Origin: Curvibacter microcysteis
GTDB lineage: Bacteria > Pseudomonadota > Gammaproteobacteria > Burkholderiales > Burkholderiaceae_C
Assembly (NCBI RefSeq): GCF_028649455.1
Contig: NZ_JAQSIO010000009.1
Location: 62,001-126,000, forward strand
Length of the DNA stretch: 64,000 nucleotides
Reading direction: 5' to 3'
Under the pieces are notes generated by a model, which saw nothing but the letters and a program-made list of their open reading frames with translations, did not search any database and was not told the DNA's origin. Position numbers and translations under genes: made by a program. Shown piece by piece: positions 9,583-18,950 of the stretch. The number at the start of each line of letters is the position of its first letter. Position 1 is the stretch's first letter.

Positions 9583-11904
9583 ATGACCTATTCACTTCAC
9601 ACCCTGACGTCCAATGCCCCTCGCCGGGACGCGCCTCCGCGCTCCGGGATCAGCCGCTTCACCCATGAGATCGGCCTGATTTTGTGGGCCGCCCTGTTGG
9701 CCCTTTGGGTGCTGGCTTTGCTAAGCTACCACCCGCAAGACCCGGCCTGGTCCACCTCGGGGGGCTCGCGTCAGGTGCTCAACTGGGCGGGGCGCCTGGG
9801 CGCCTGGCTGGCCGACACCAGCTACTTCATGCTGGGGTTTTCGGTCTGGTGGTGTTTGGTGGCCGGGGCCCGGGCCTGGCTGGCCAGCCTGGCGCGCTGG
9901 ATGCGGGCCGATGACGCGGGCCCGCCGGTGGCGCGCTGGCGCTTTTGGCTGGGCCTGGTGCTGCTGATTCTGGCCAGCGCCACCCTGGAGTGGTCACGCT
10001 TGTATCGCTTCGAAGGTTTGCTGCCGGGCCACGGCGGCGGCGTGCTGGGCTATTTGCTGGGGCCTGCGGCCATGAAGTGGCTGGGTTTCACGGGGGCCGC
10101 CCTGCTGGCGTTGACGGTCGCTCTGATTGGCAGTGCCTTGGTGTTTGGCTTTGCCTGGGGGCATGTGGCGGAGCGGCTTGGGGGCTGGCTGGACTCGCTG
10201 GTGCAGTCGCGCCGCAAGAAGAGCGAGATTGCGGAAGACCTGGCGGTTGGCAAGCGCGCGGCGCGTGAGCGTGAGGAAGTGGTGCTGGAAGAGCGCATCG
10301 AAAGCCGTGAACACCATCCGAAGCCGGTGCAGATCATGGAGCCCGTGATGGTCGAGGTGCCCAAGAGCGAGCGCGTGGTCAAAGAGCGCCAGAAGCCCTT
10401 GTTCACCGAAATGCCCGACAGCAAGCTGCCGCAGGTCGATTTGCTCGACGGCGCCTTGCTGCGCCAGGAGACGGTTTCGCCCGAGACGCTGGAAATGACC
10501 AGCCGCCTGATTGAGAAAAAGCTCAAGGACTTTGGGGTCGAGGTGCGGGTGGTTCTGGCCTCGCCGGGGCCGGTGATCACGCGCTACGAGATCGAGCCGG
10601 CCACCGGGGTCAAGGGCTCCCAGGTGGTGAACCTGGCCAAGGACTTGGCTCGGTCGCTGAGCCTGGTGTCGATCCGGGTCATCGAAACCATCCCGGGCAA
10701 AAACTACATGGCGCTGGAGCTGCCCAACGCCAAGCGCCAGACCATCAAGCTCAGCGAAATCCTGGGTTCGCAGATTTACCACGAGGCCAAGTCCATGCTG
10801 ACCATGGGCTTGGGCAAGGACATCATTGGCAACCCGGTGGTGGCCGACCTGGCCAAGATGCCCCACGTGCTGGTGGCAGGGACCACGGGCTCGGGCAAGT
10901 CGGTGGGGATCAACGCGATGATCCTGTCCCTGCTCTACAAGGCCGAGGCACGCGACGTGCGCCTGCTGATGATCGATCCCAAGATGCTGGAAATGTCGGT
11001 CTACGAAGGCATTCCCCACCTGTTGGCGCCGGTCGTCACCGACATGAAGCAGGCTGCCAATGGCCTGACCTGGTGTGTGGCTGAGATGGAGCGCCGCTAC
11101 AAGCTCATGAGCAAGCTCGGCGTGCGCAACCTGGCCGGTTACAACGCCAAGATCGACGAAGCCCAGGCGCGCGAGGAGTTCATCTACAACCCCTTCAGCC
11201 TGACGCCCGAAAGCCCCGAGCCGCTGCAGCGCCTGCCCCACATCGTGGTGGTGATCGATGAATTGGCCGACCTGATGATGGTGGTGGGCAAGAAGATCGA
11301 AGAACTGATCGCTCGCCTGGCCCAAAAAGCGCGTGCGGCCGGCATCCATTTGATTTTGGCCACCCAACGGCCCAGCGTGGATGTGATCACCGGTCTGATC
11401 AAGGCCAACATCCCGACCCGCATCGCCTTCCAGGTGAGCAGCAAGATCGACAGCCGCACCATCCTTGACCAGATGGGCGCTGAAGCCTTGCTGGGCATGG
11501 GCGACATGCTGTACATGCCCTCGGGCACCGGTTTCCCGGTGCGCGTGCACGGGGCTTTTGTCAGCGACGAGGAGGTGCACCGCGTGGTCAGCTACCTCAA
11601 GAGCCAGGGCGACCCTGACTACATCGAGGGCGTGCTCGAAGGGGGGACGGTCGATGGCGAAGATGGCGCTGGCGACGCAGGCGGTGACGCCGGCGGTGAA
11701 AAAGACCCCATGTATGACCAGGCCGTGGAGGTGGTGCTCAAGGACCGCAAGGCCAGCATTTCCTACGTGCAGCGCAAACTGCGCATTGGCTACAACCGCT
11801 CGGCTCGTTTGCTGGAAGACATGGAGAAGGCCGGCTTGGTCAGCTCTTTGACCAGCAGCGGCCAGCGCGATGTGCTGGTGCCCCACCGCAACAGCGAGTC
11901 CTGA
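9583..11904 (+). CDS. ftsK: DNA translocase FtsK
   Basis: 773 residues. The N-terminus holds four membrane-spanning segments (about 25-190) that anchor it at the septum. A charged linker follows, then the RecA-like motor with Walker [10 protein letters not shown] (about 432-440) and [10 protein letters not shown], and a C-terminal gamma winged helix ([19 protein letters not shown]) that reads KOPS sites. It pumps chromosome dimers toward dif during division. The linker is short compared with the very long one of E. coli FtsK. The start is the ATG of MTYSLHTL. Confidence 0.95.
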   Translation: MTYSLHTLTSNAPRRDAPPRSGISRFTHEIGLILWAALLALWVLALLSYHPQDPAWSTSGGSRQVLNWAGRLGAWLADTSYFMLGFSVWWCLVAGARAWLASLARWMRADDAGPPVARWRFWLGLVLLILASATLEWSRLYRFEGLLPGHGGGVLGYLLGPAAMKWLGFTGAALLALTVALIGSALVFGFAWGHVAERLGGWLDSLVQSRRKKSEIAEDLAVGKRAAREREEVVLEERIESREHHPKPVQIMEPVMVEVPKSERVVKERQKPLFTEMPDSKLPQVDLLDGALLRQETVSPETLEMTSRLIEKKLKDFGVEVRVVLASPGPVITRYEIEPATGVKGSQVVNLAKDLARSLSLVSIRVIETIPGKNYMALELPNAKRQTIKLSEILGSQIYHEAKSMLTMGLGKDIIGNPVVADLAKMPHVLVAGTTGSGKSVGINAMILSLLYKAEARDVRLLMIDPKMLEMSVYEGIPHLLAPVVTDMKQAANGLTWCVAEMERRYKLMSKLGVRNLAGYNAKIDEAQAREEFIYNPFSLTPESPEPLQRLPHIVVVIDELADLMMVVGKKIEELIARLAQKARAAGIHLILATQRPSVDVITGLIKANIPTRIAFQVSSKIDSRTILDQMGAEALLGMGDMLYMPSGTGFPVRVHGAFVSDEEVHRVVSYLKSQGDPDYIEGVLEGGTVDGEDGAGDAGGDAGGEKDPMYDQAVEVVLKDRKASISYVQRKLRIGYNRSARLLEDMEKAGLVSSLTSSGQRDVLVPHRNSES

Positions 11905-12024
11905 TCCGGGCGCCGCCCGCTGACGCCCGCCATGGGGGCCATTCCTGTTGAAGGAACGAAGTCCCCTGGCGCGGCTCACACGGGCTTAGCCTTTCCCCGA
12001 TACCCTCGCTTGGAGCTTGTGTCC

Positions 12025-12663
12025 ATGAAATCTCGTTTTTTGCTGTTGGCCTGCCTGGCCGGTGCGTCCTGGTCGGCTTGGGCCGATGGCTTGCAAGCCC
12101 TGGAGTCCTTTGTCAAAAACACCCGCACCGGCCGCGCCGAGTTCACCCAGGTGGTGACGGCGCCGCTGCGCGACGGCCAGACCACGGCGCGCAGCAAAAG
12201 CTCCACGGGCAGTTTTGAGTTTCAGCGACCGTCGCACTTCCGGTTTCTGTACCGCAAGCCTTTTGAGCAGGCGTTGGTGGCAGACGGTCAAACCGTGTGG
12301 CTGTATGACGTGGACCTGAATCAGGTCACCGCGCGCAAGCAGGCCCAGGTGCTTGGCTCCACGCCGGCCGCGCTGCTGGCCTCGGCGCCTGACCTCAAGG
12401 CTTTGCAGGCCGACTTCAAGCTCAGTGCCGCCCCAGAGCAAGACGGCCAGCAGTGGGTGCAAGCCTTGCCCAAGGCGCGTGATGCTCAAATTCAGAGCGT
12501 GCGCATTGGTTTTCGTGGCGAGCAGTTGGCCACGCTGGACATCCTGGACAGCTTTGGCCAACGCTCGGTGCTGAGCTTCACGGGCTTCCAGGCCAATCCG
12601 GTGCTGCCGCCTGAGACCTTCCAGTTCAAGCCACCGGCAGGCGCTGATGTGGTGCGTCAATGA
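12025..12663 (+). CDS. lolA: Outer-membrane lipoprotein carrier protein LolA
   Basis: 212 residues with a cleavable signal peptide (MKSRFLLLACLAGASWSAWA, then DG). The mature part shows LolA features: LQALESFVKNTRTGRAEFTQ at the N-terminus, the GSFEFQRPSHFRF strand and KPFEQALVADGQTVWLYD. It carries lipoproteins across the periplasm from LolCDE to LolB. It stands in the conserved ftsK-lolA-rarA order. The in-frame ATG at MKSRF was chosen for the signal peptide. Confidence 0.95.
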   Translation: MKSRFLLLACLAGASWSAWADGLQALESFVKNTRTGRAEFTQVVTAPLRDGQTTARSKSSTGSFEFQRPSHFRFLYRKPFEQALVADGQTVWLYDVDLNQVTARKQAQVLGSTPAALLASAPDLKALQADFKLSAAPEQDGQQWVQALPKARDAQIQSVRIGFRGEQLATLDILDSFGQRSVLSFTGFQANPVLPPETFQFKPPAGADVVRQ

Positions 12664-12809
12664 ATTGGGGCGCCCAATGTTGGTGGATTCATGCGCCTAA
12701 ATCGGGTATTTGAGCGCGAATGGGACGTTCGGGTGCCCAGGTTTGGGGCGTTTCAGGGGCAAGCAGGGCCTGAGTCAATGCCGTGTGCCGCCCGCTTCAG
12801 GCGCCGGGC

Positions 12810-13280
12810 TCAAGCCCTCGATGGGCTGCTGTTGGCCATCAGCTGGCGCAAAGTCCGGTTTTGCCAGTCCATTTCGGCGTTCAGCACCTGTTGGATGCGG
12901 GCCTCAGATTCGGGGGAGGCCAGGCTTTGGGCCTGAGCGGCGTGGTAGGCGGCCTGCCGCGCATGGCCCAGCACCGCATCGGCCACTGCATGGGTGGCGG
13001 CCACCGTGGCGGCTGGGCAGGGGCCCGCGTGGCCGTCGGCTGGGGCTTGTTCCAATTGAAGTGCCAGTTTCTTCAAACCATGGGCGGCAGCCGTCAGGGT
13101 GGGGCGGTCAATGCGGTCGGCCAGGTAGAGCTCCAGTACGGTGACGGCGGTCACGGCCGCAGGCGCCTCCAGCAGGTGCTGCACGCGCCTCACGCAGGCC
13201 AGGCCAAAGCGCAGCTGCTGCCGCTCGGCTTGGGGGTGCTGGAGCAAGCTGTCCCACAGCGTGGCAAGGGCTGGGGTCAT
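12810..13280 (-). CDS. Uncharacterised helical protein, Imm5-like pattern
   Basis: 156 residues, Ala/Leu-rich and probably all-helical, no signal peptide. The pattern RFGLACVRRVQHLLE, followed by a 20-residue helix, then AATVAATHAVADAVLGHARQAAYHAAQAQ, resembles the putative-immunity (Imm5-type) helical fold. I base this on pattern memory only. No toxin gene is nearby, so a toxin-antitoxin role is not supported. It sits between lolA and rarA on the opposite strand, breaking that conserved pair. Confidence 0.65.
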   Translation of the reverse strand: MTPALATLWDSLLQHPQAERQQLRFGLACVRRVQHLLEAPAAVTAVTVLELYLADRIDRPTLTAAAHGLKKLALQLEQAPADGHAGPCPAATVAATHAVADAVLGHARQAAYHAAQAQSLASPESEARIQQVLNAEMDWQNRTLRQLMANSSPSRA

Positions 13281-13405
13281 GATTGAACGGCTGATTTAGC
13301 GGGATGGAAGGAAGATGGAGTCCATTGTCCTCGTCCATCGCAGCCTGCCTCTAGGTAAAAACCAAGCTCTGCCGCCAGGGCTGCCGGTCGTTGGACAATG
13401 GGGGC

Positions 13406-14746
13406 ATGAAGCAGCCGCCGTCCGATCTCCTGTCCTCTGTCCCCACGTCCACGTCCACGTCCTATGTGCCGCTGGCCGAGCGTTTGCGCCCGCAGTCGCT
13501 GGGCGAGGTGATTGGGCAACAGCACCTGTTGGGCCCGGGCATGCCTTTGCGCCTCGCCTTCGAGTCGGGGCGGCCCCACAGCTGCATTCTTTGGGGGCCA
13601 CCGGGGGTGGGCAAGACCACCATTGCGCGTTTGATGGCCAAGGCCTTTGACGCCCACTTCATCACCATCAGTGCCGTGCTCGGCGGCGTGAAGGAAATCC
13701 GCGAGGCGGTCGACCAGGCCGAGGCCGTGCGGCACGGCCTGCACCCCCAGCCCACGATTTTGTTTGTCGATGAGGTGCACCGCTTCAACAAAAGCCAGCA
13801 AGACGCTTTTTTGCCCCATGTTGAGAGTGGCTTGTTCACCTTCATCGGCGCGACCACGGAAAACCCTTCCTTCGAGGTCAACTCGGCCTTGCTGTCACGT
13901 GCCCAGGTGTATGTGCTCAAGGCGTTTGAAGAGGCTGATTCGCGCCAATTGATTGAGCGCGCCCACACGTTGGCTTTGCAGCACCTGGTGTTTGACGACG
14001 GGGCGATCGACACCCTGGCAGGTTATGCCGATGGTGACGCACGTCGCCTGCTCAACCTGCTGGAGCAAAGCGCGACCGCGGCCCAGGCCAGTGGTGTGAC
14101 GCGCATCGACAGCCTGTTTTTGCAGAAAGCCCTGACGCTGAATGCCCGCCGTTTTGACAAGGGCGGAGACCACTTTTACGACCAAATTTCAGCGCTGCAC
14201 AAGTCTGTGCGTGGCTCCAACCCCGATGCGGCCTTGTACTGGCTGTGCCGCATGCTCGATGGCGGCGCCGACGCCCGCTACCTGTCGCGCCGGGTGGTGC
14301 GCATGGCCTGGGAGGACATCGGCCTGGCCGACCCGCGCGCTTTGCAGATCGCCAACGACGCAGCGGCTACCTACGAACGCCTGGGCTCGCCCGAAGGGGA
14401 GTTGGCCCTGGCTCAAGCGGTCATCTACCTGGCGGTGGCCCCCAAGAGCAATGCGGGCTACCTGGCTTACAAGCAGGCCAAGGCTTTCATTGAAAAAGAC
14501 CGTTCCCGCGAGGTGCCTGTGCACCTGCGCAACGCCCCGACCAAGCTGATGCAGGAGTTGGGACATGGCAAGGCCTACCGTTATGCCCACGATGAGCCCG
14601 AAGCCTATGTGGCGGGTGAAAGCTACCTGCCCGAAGGCATGGCGGCACCGGGCTGGTACCAGCCCGTGCCCCGGGGGCTGGAACTCAAGATTGCTGACAA
14701 ATTGGCCCATTTGCGTCGATTGGACGAGGCGGCAGGCTCGGATTGA
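13406..14746 (+). CDS. rarA: Replication-associated recombination protein A (MgsA/RarA) AAA+ ATPase
   Basis: 446 residues. Walker A GPPGVGKTT (about 65-73) and Walker B LFVDEVHRFNKSQQD (from about 119), sensor 1 IGATTENPSFEVN and the family's C-terminal tetramerisation domain (KGGDHFYDQISALHKSVRGS, then LYWLCRMLDGGAD and RMAWEDIGLADP) are present. It acts at stalled replication forks and interacts with SSB. Start at the ATG of MKQPPSD; a TTG five codons earlier is possible. Confidence 0.95.
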   Translation: MKQPPSDLLSSVPTSTSTSYVPLAERLRPQSLGEVIGQQHLLGPGMPLRLAFESGRPHSCILWGPPGVGKTTIARLMAKAFDAHFITISAVLGGVKEIREAVDQAEAVRHGLHPQPTILFVDEVHRFNKSQQDAFLPHVESGLFTFIGATTENPSFEVNSALLSRAQVYVLKAFEEADSRQLIERAHTLALQHLVFDDGAIDTLAGYADGDARRLLNLLEQSATAAQASGVTRIDSLFLQKALTLNARRFDKGGDHFYDQISALHKSVRGSNPDAALYWLCRMLDGGADARYLSRRVVRMAWEDIGLADPRALQIANDAAATYERLGSPEGELALAQAVIYLAVAPKSNAGYLAYKQAKAFIEKDRSREVPVHLRNAPTKLMQELGHGKAYRYAHDEPEAYVAGESYLPEGMAAPGWYQPVPRGLELKIADKLAHLRRLDEAAGSD

Positions 14747-14933
14747 AAATATTTTTTCCAGATATTTGCTGGAAAAGTGGAACTTTCTCGTCTGTTGGGT
14801 GACGGCGAGCGTTCAAGGATCGACGGGACGGTCGATGTCTGCGTTTATGCCATCAAATCAGGCGCCAGGCTAACAACTGTCGCATCCGATGCTCCAAATT
14901 AGATAGCAAAGAAGTCTGCCCCGGCGCCATCTC
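14747..14933. other. Intergenic DNA downstream of rarA
   Basis: No gene is visible. An AT-rich hairpin (TTTTCCAG pairing with CTGGAAAA, 14754-14776) starts seven bases after the rarA stop and may stabilise the transcript end; it has no T tract after it. The rest of the 512-base gap to livH holds the possible control elements listed separately. Confidence 0.4.
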
Positions 14934-14948
14934 GCACGACGATGGTGC
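14934..14948 (+). promoter_or_regulatory. Possible NtrC binding site upstream of livHMGF
   Basis: GCACG-N5-GGTGC matches the NtrC consensus GCACC-N5-GGTGC with one mismatch. It is nested in a larger inverted repeat (CACGAC and GTCGTG, 14935-14956). It lies about 230 bases upstream of the -24/-12 element, a little far but workable for an enhancer. It is the only such site I noticed here. Confidence 0.4.
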
Positions 14949-15165
14949 ACGTCGTGTTTGGCGGGGTGGGCCTGCTCAGAGTGGTGGATTGGCGCGCCCG
15001 TAAAAGCAGTCGAATGAATGAAGCTGGGGTTTGATCAGTTTTATTGATGAACAAATAGGCCTTCTGATACAGCTCAAAACACGGGTAAACCCCGGCCAGA
15101 CAATAACTTTTTCATTCTGTAGGCTTGGCTACAATCCCGGCCACCAACCCGCTCCGGATTTTTTC

Positions 15166-15181
15166 TGGCGGGTTTTTTGCT
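15166..15181 (+). promoter_or_regulatory. Candidate sigma-54 (-24/-12) promoter of livHMGF
   Basis: TGGCGGG-TTTT-TTGCT has the GG and GC dinucleotides at the exact ten-base spacing of RpoN promoters (consensus TGGCACG-N4-TTGCA). Transcription would begin near 15192, giving a leader of about 67 bases. The same bases also form the right arm and T tract of a terminator-like hairpin (AACCCGC at 15146 pairs with GCGGGTT at 15168), so the alternative reading is a terminator. A sigma-70-like TACAAT lies at 15130. Confidence 0.45.
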
Positions 15182-15258
15182 AGGTGGAAGATGGCTTTGT
15201 CGTGCCCCGGCCATCCGCCCGGGGATCGGCAAGGCTTCTGACTCAACGGAGAAACTTT

Positions 15259-16188
15259 ATGGAAATATTGCTGCAGCAGATCATCAACGGTCTGGTATTG
15301 GGCAGCATGTACGCCCTGGTAGCCCTTGGCTACACCATGGTGTACGGCATCATCAACTTGATCAACTTTGCCCACGGTGAGGTGCTGATGGTCGGTGCGC
15401 TGACCAGCTGGACCTGCATTGGCTTCATGCAAGAGGCCATGCCAGGGGCTCCGGGCTGGCTGATCCTGTTGTTCGCCATGGTCATCGCCTGCGTGGTGGC
15501 GGCAACGCTGAACTTCGTGATTGAGAAAGTGGCTTACCGGCCGCTGCGCAACAGCCCCAAGCTGGCGCCCCTGATCACGGCGATTGGCATGTCCATCCTC
15601 TTGCAGACGCTGGCCATGATCATCTGGAAGCCGAACTACAAGCCGTATCCGACGCTCTTGCCTTCCACCCCCATCGATGTGGCCGGCGCGGTGATCACCC
15701 CGACCCAGATCCTGATCCTGGGCGTGACGGCGGTGTCCCTCGCGGTGCTGATGTGGTTGGTCAACTACACCAAGCTGGGTCGTGCCATGCGCGCCACGGC
15801 AGAGAATCCCCGTGTGGCGGCCCTCATGGGCGTCAAGCCTGACATGGTGATTTCGGCCACTTTCATCATTGGCGCCGTGCTGGCAGCCATCGCCGGCATC
15901 ATGTACGCTGCCAACTACGGTACCGTGCAGCACACCATGGGCTTCCTGCCCGGTCTGAAGGCGTTCACGGCGGCCGTGTTCGGTGGCATTGGCAACTTGG
16001 CTGGTGCGGTGGTCGGCGCCTTGTTGTTGGGCCTGATTGAATCGATCGGCTCGGGTTACATCGGGCAGCTGACCGGCGGCCTGCTGGGCAGCAACTACAC
16101 CGACATCTTTGCCTTCGTGGTGCTCATCATCATCTTGACCCTGCGTCCTTCGGGCTTGCTGGGTGAGCGGGTGGCGGATCGCGCTTGA
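15259..16188 (+). CDS. livH: Branched-chain amino acid ABC transporter permease LivH
   Basis: 309 residues, hydrophobic, with about eight membrane helices. Typical LivH start MEILLQQIINGLVLGSMYAL and the conserved GYTMVYGIINLINFAHGEVLM. It forms the inner-membrane channel with LivM. The in-frame ATG at 15259 has an ACGGAG ribosome binding site, and upstream codons do not look coding. First gene of livHMGF; the binding-protein gene livK is not in the operon. Confidence 0.95.
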   Translation: MEILLQQIINGLVLGSMYALVALGYTMVYGIINLINFAHGEVLMVGALTSWTCIGFMQEAMPGAPGWLILLFAMVIACVVAATLNFVIEKVAYRPLRNSPKLAPLITAIGMSILLQTLAMIIWKPNYKPYPTLLPSTPIDVAGAVITPTQILILGVTAVSLAVLMWLVNYTKLGRAMRATAENPRVAALMGVKPDMVISATFIIGAVLAAIAGIMYAANYGTVQHTMGFLPGLKAFTAAVFGGIGNLAGAVVGALLLGLIESIGSGYIGQLTGGLLGSNYTDIFAFVVLIIILTLRPSGLLGERVADRA

Positions 16189-16204
16189 GCCCAGGAGAAC
16201 CAAC

Positions 16205-17287
16205 ATGAATCAAGACAACAAGTTCCTGAAATACGCCGCCATGGGCGCCGCCCTGCTGGTGCTGCCCCTGGTGCTGCAATTCTTCGGCAACGCCTGGGTT
16301 CGCATTGCCGACCTGGCCCTGCTGTATGTGATGCTGGCCCTGGGCCTGAACATCGTGGTGGGTTACGCCGGTCTGCTGGACCTGGGCTATGTGGCCTTCT
16401 ACGCTGTGGGCGCTTATTTGTTCGGCCTGCTGGCTTCGCCCCAGCTGACCGACAACTTCGCCGCCATCGCCGCGCTGTTCCCCAACGGCCTGCACACACC
16501 TTGGTGGGTGATCATCCCGGTGGGCGCCGTCGTCGCCGCCTTTGCCGGGGCCCTGCTGGGTGCGCCCACGCTGAAGCTGCGCGGTGACTACCTGGCCATC
16601 GTGACTTTGGGTTTCGGTGAGATCGTTCGTATCTTCATGAACAACCTCGACCACCCGATCAACATCACCAACGGTCCCAAGGGCCTGGGTCAGATCGATT
16701 CGATCAGCTTCTTCGGTCTGGACCTGGCCAAGCGACTGTCGATCGGCAGTTTCGACATCAGCTCGGTCACGCTGTACTACTACCTGTTCCTGGTGCTGGT
16801 GGTGCTGACGGTGATCATCTGCTACCGCCTGCAGGACTCGCGCATCGGCCGCGCCTGGATGGCCATCCGTGAAGACGAAATCGCTGCCAAGGCCATGGGC
16901 ATCAACACCCGCAACATGAAGTTGCTGGCCTTCGGCATGGGTGCCAGCTTTGGCGGCGTGGCTGGTGCCATGTTTGGTGCCTTCCAGGGCTTCGTCTCGC
17001 CTGAGTCCTTCAGCCTGATGGAGTCGGTGATGATCGTGGCCATGGTGGTGTTGGGCGGCATCGGCCACATCCCCGGCGTGATCTTGGGTGCTGTGCTGCT
17101 GTCGGCCTTGCCGGAAGTGCTGCGCTATGTGGCGGGTCCCCTGCAGGCCATGACCGATGGCCGTCTGGATTCGGCCATCCTGCGCCAGTTGCTGATCGCG
17201 CTGGCCATGATCATCGTGATGCTGTTGCGTCCGCGTGGCCTGTGGCCCGCGCCCGAGCACGGCAAGTCGCTGCAGCAAGTTCGTTAA
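16205..17287 (+). CDS. livM: Branched-chain amino acid ABC transporter permease LivM
   Basis: 360 residues, polytopic. It carries the LivM signature LGLNIVVGYAGLLDLGYVAF and the cytoplasmic loop GRAWMAIREDEIAAKAMGIN that contacts the ATPases. It starts 16 bases after livH with an AGGAG ribosome binding site. The C-terminus RPRGLWPAPEHG is typical of the family. Confidence 0.95.
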   Translation: MNQDNKFLKYAAMGAALLVLPLVLQFFGNAWVRIADLALLYVMLALGLNIVVGYAGLLDLGYVAFYAVGAYLFGLLASPQLTDNFAAIAALFPNGLHTPWWVIIPVGAVVAAFAGALLGAPTLKLRGDYLAIVTLGFGEIVRIFMNNLDHPINITNGPKGLGQIDSISFFGLDLAKRLSIGSFDISSVTLYYYLFLVLVVLTVIICYRLQDSRIGRAWMAIREDEIAAKAMGINTRNMKLLAFGMGASFGGVAGAMFGAFQGFVSPESFSLMESVMIVAMVVLGGIGHIPGVILGAVLLSALPEVLRYVAGPLQAMTDGRLDSAILRQLLIALAMIIVMLLRPRGLWPAPEHGKSLQQVR

Positions 17288-17299
17288 GGAGACACCCCC

Positions 17300-18070
17300 A
17301 TGGCAGAAACCGTACTCAAGGTGTCCGGCATTTCCAAACGTTTTGGCGGCTTGCAAGCCCTCAGTGACGTCGGCATCACCATCGAACGTGGCCAGGTTTA
17401 TGGCCTGATCGGCCCCAACGGCGCCGGCAAGACCACGTTTTTCAACGTCATCACGGGCCTTTACACGCCCGACAGTGGCAACTTCGAGCTCGCCGGCAAG
17501 CCTTACCAGCCGACGGCTGTGCACGAAGTGGCGCGCGCTGGCATTGCCCGCACCTTCCAGAACATCCGTTTGTTCGCTGAAATGACGGCCCTGGAAAACG
17601 TCATGGTGGGCCGCCACATCCGCACCCATTCGGGCCTGATGGGCGCCATCTTCCGCAGCGCCAGCTTCAAGGCTGAAGAAGCGGCCATCGCCAAGCGCGC
17701 CCAAGAGCTGCTCGACTACGTGGGCATTGGCAAGTACGCCGACTTCAAGGCGCGCACGCTGTCCTACGGCGACCAACGCCGTCTGGAGATCGCCCGCGCC
17801 CTGGCCACCGACCCGCAGCTGATTGCGCTGGACGAGCCGGCCGCCGGCATGAACGCCACCGAGAAGGTGCAATTGCGCGAATTGATCGACCAGATCCGCC
17901 GCGACAACCGCACCATCTTGTTGATCGAACACGATGTGAAACTGGTCATGGGCCTGTGCGATCGCGTCACGGTGTTGGACTACGGCAAGCAAATTGCCGA
18001 AGGCAAACCCGCCGACGTGCAGAAGAACGAAAAGGTGATCGAGGCTTACCTCGGCACCGGTGGCCACTGA
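17300..18070 (+). CDS. livG: Branched-chain amino acid ABC transporter ATPase LivG
   Basis: 256 residues. Walker A GPNGAGKTT (about 34-42), signature LSYGDQRRLEIARAL and Walker B LIALDEPAAGMN are all intact. The long insert between Walker A and the signature (TFQNIRLFAEMTALENVMVG) is typical of LivG rather than LivF. It begins 12 bases after livM. It forms the ATPase heterodimer with LivF. Confidence 0.95.
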   Translation: MAETVLKVSGISKRFGGLQALSDVGITIERGQVYGLIGPNGAGKTTFFNVITGLYTPDSGNFELAGKPYQPTAVHEVARAGIARTFQNIRLFAEMTALENVMVGRHIRTHSGLMGAIFRSASFKAEEAAIAKRAQELLDYVGIGKYADFKARTLSYGDQRRLEIARALATDPQLIALDEPAAGMNATEKVQLRELIDQIRRDNRTILLIEHDVKLVMGLCDRVTVLDYGKQIAEGKPADVQKNEKVIEAYLGTGGH

Positions 18071-18089
18071 GTTAGGAAAGACGAATCCC

Positions 18090-18809
18090 ATGACAGCGAA
18101 AACGCTTCTGAAAGTCAGCGGCCTGAAGGTGTCCTATGGCGGCATCCAGGCCGTCAAGGGTGTGGACTTCGAGGTCCGCGAGGGCGAACTGGTGTCCCTG
18201 ATCGGCTCCAACGGCGCCGGCAAGACCACCACCATGAAGGCCATCACCGGCGGCCTGGTCGCCAACGATGGCGACATCTTGTACCTGGACAAGTCCATCA
18301 AGGGCCAAGGGGCCTGGGACCTGGTCAAGCAGGGCCTGGTCATGGTGCCCGAAGGCCGTGGCGTGTTCACCCGCATGACCATCACGGAAAACCTCCAGAT
18401 GGGCGCCTTCATCCGCTCGGACAAGGCCGGCATCCTGGCTGATATCGACAAGATGTTCGCCCTGTTCCCCCGCCTCAAAGAGCGCCGCGACCAGTTGGCC
18501 GGCACCATGTCGGGCGGTGAGCAGCAAATGCTGGCCATGGCGCGTGCGCTGATGTGCCAGCCCAAGGTGCTGTTGCTGGACGAGCCCTCGATGGGCCTGT
18601 CGCCCATCATGGTCGACAAGATCTTCGAGGTGGTGCGCGACGTGTCCGCCCAAGGCGTGACCATCGTCCTGGTGGAGCAAAACGCCAGCCGCGCCTTGGC
18701 CATCGCCAGCCGTGGCTATGTGATGGAGTCCGGCCTGATCACCATGACCGGTCTGGGCAAGGACCTGCTGGTCGATCCCAAGGTGCGCGCCGCCTACCTG
18801 GGCGAATAA
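18090..18809 (+). CDS. livF: Branched-chain amino acid ABC transporter ATPase LivF
   Basis: 239 residues, the shorter of the two ATPases. Walker A GSNGAGKTTT, PEGRGVFTRMTITENLQMGA, signature MSGGEQQMLAMARAL and Walker B VLLLDEPSMGLSP are present. The C-terminus (VDPKVRAAYLGE) is typical. I chose the ATG of MTAKTLLKV; an in-frame ATG inside the end of livG is less likely. Last gene of the operon, followed by a clear terminator. Confidence 0.95.
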   Translation: MTAKTLLKVSGLKVSYGGIQAVKGVDFEVREGELVSLIGSNGAGKTTTMKAITGGLVANDGDILYLDKSIKGQGAWDLVKQGLVMVPEGRGVFTRMTITENLQMGAFIRSDKAGILADIDKMFALFPRLKERRDQLAGTMSGGEQQMLAMARALMCQPKVLLLDEPSMGLSPIMVDKIFEVVRDVSAQGVTIVLVEQNASRALAIASRGYVMESGLITMTGLGKDLLVDPKVRAAYLGE

Positions 18810-18843
18810 GCTTCGCCCCGACCCACCGCTGGGTGGGTTCGCG

Positions 18844-18883
18844 ACCCCGACGTGCCTCTTCTGGAGGTCCGGCGGGGTTTTTT
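18844..18883 (+). terminator. Rho-independent terminator of livHMGF
   Basis: ACCCCG pairs with CGGGGT and an inner CCTC pairs with GAGG, followed by six T. A second small hairpin (ACCCACC and GGTGGGT) lies just upstream at 18821-18838. Confidence 0.8.
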
Positions 18884-18950
18884 CATGGGGCCACCGCTGG
18901 GCGGGGTGCGGCGGCGTACAGTGCCAGTCACTTTGCTGCGGGTGCACCCC

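Noticed and set aside
9994-11979. A 661-codon open frame on the minus strand
   Set aside because: It is antisense to ftsK over its whole length, is rich in His/Gln/Arg as expected for the opposite strand of GC-rich coding DNA, and has no ribosome binding site or family pattern.
13391-13406. Upstream TTG as the rarA start
   Set aside because: It adds only five residues, has a rare start codon and no better ribosome binding site than the ATG.
15146-15178. Intrinsic terminator or attenuator before livH
   Set aside because: AACCCGC and GCGGGTT with T tract resemble one, but it overlaps an exact GG-N10-GC sigma-54 element. I list the promoter reading as the lead and keep the terminator as an alternative; the leader after a TACAAT-driven start would be too short for attenuation.
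16130-18091. A 653-codon minus-strand open frame across livM and livG
   Set aside because: Antisense shadow of two certain ABC transporter genes, with no recognisable motif.
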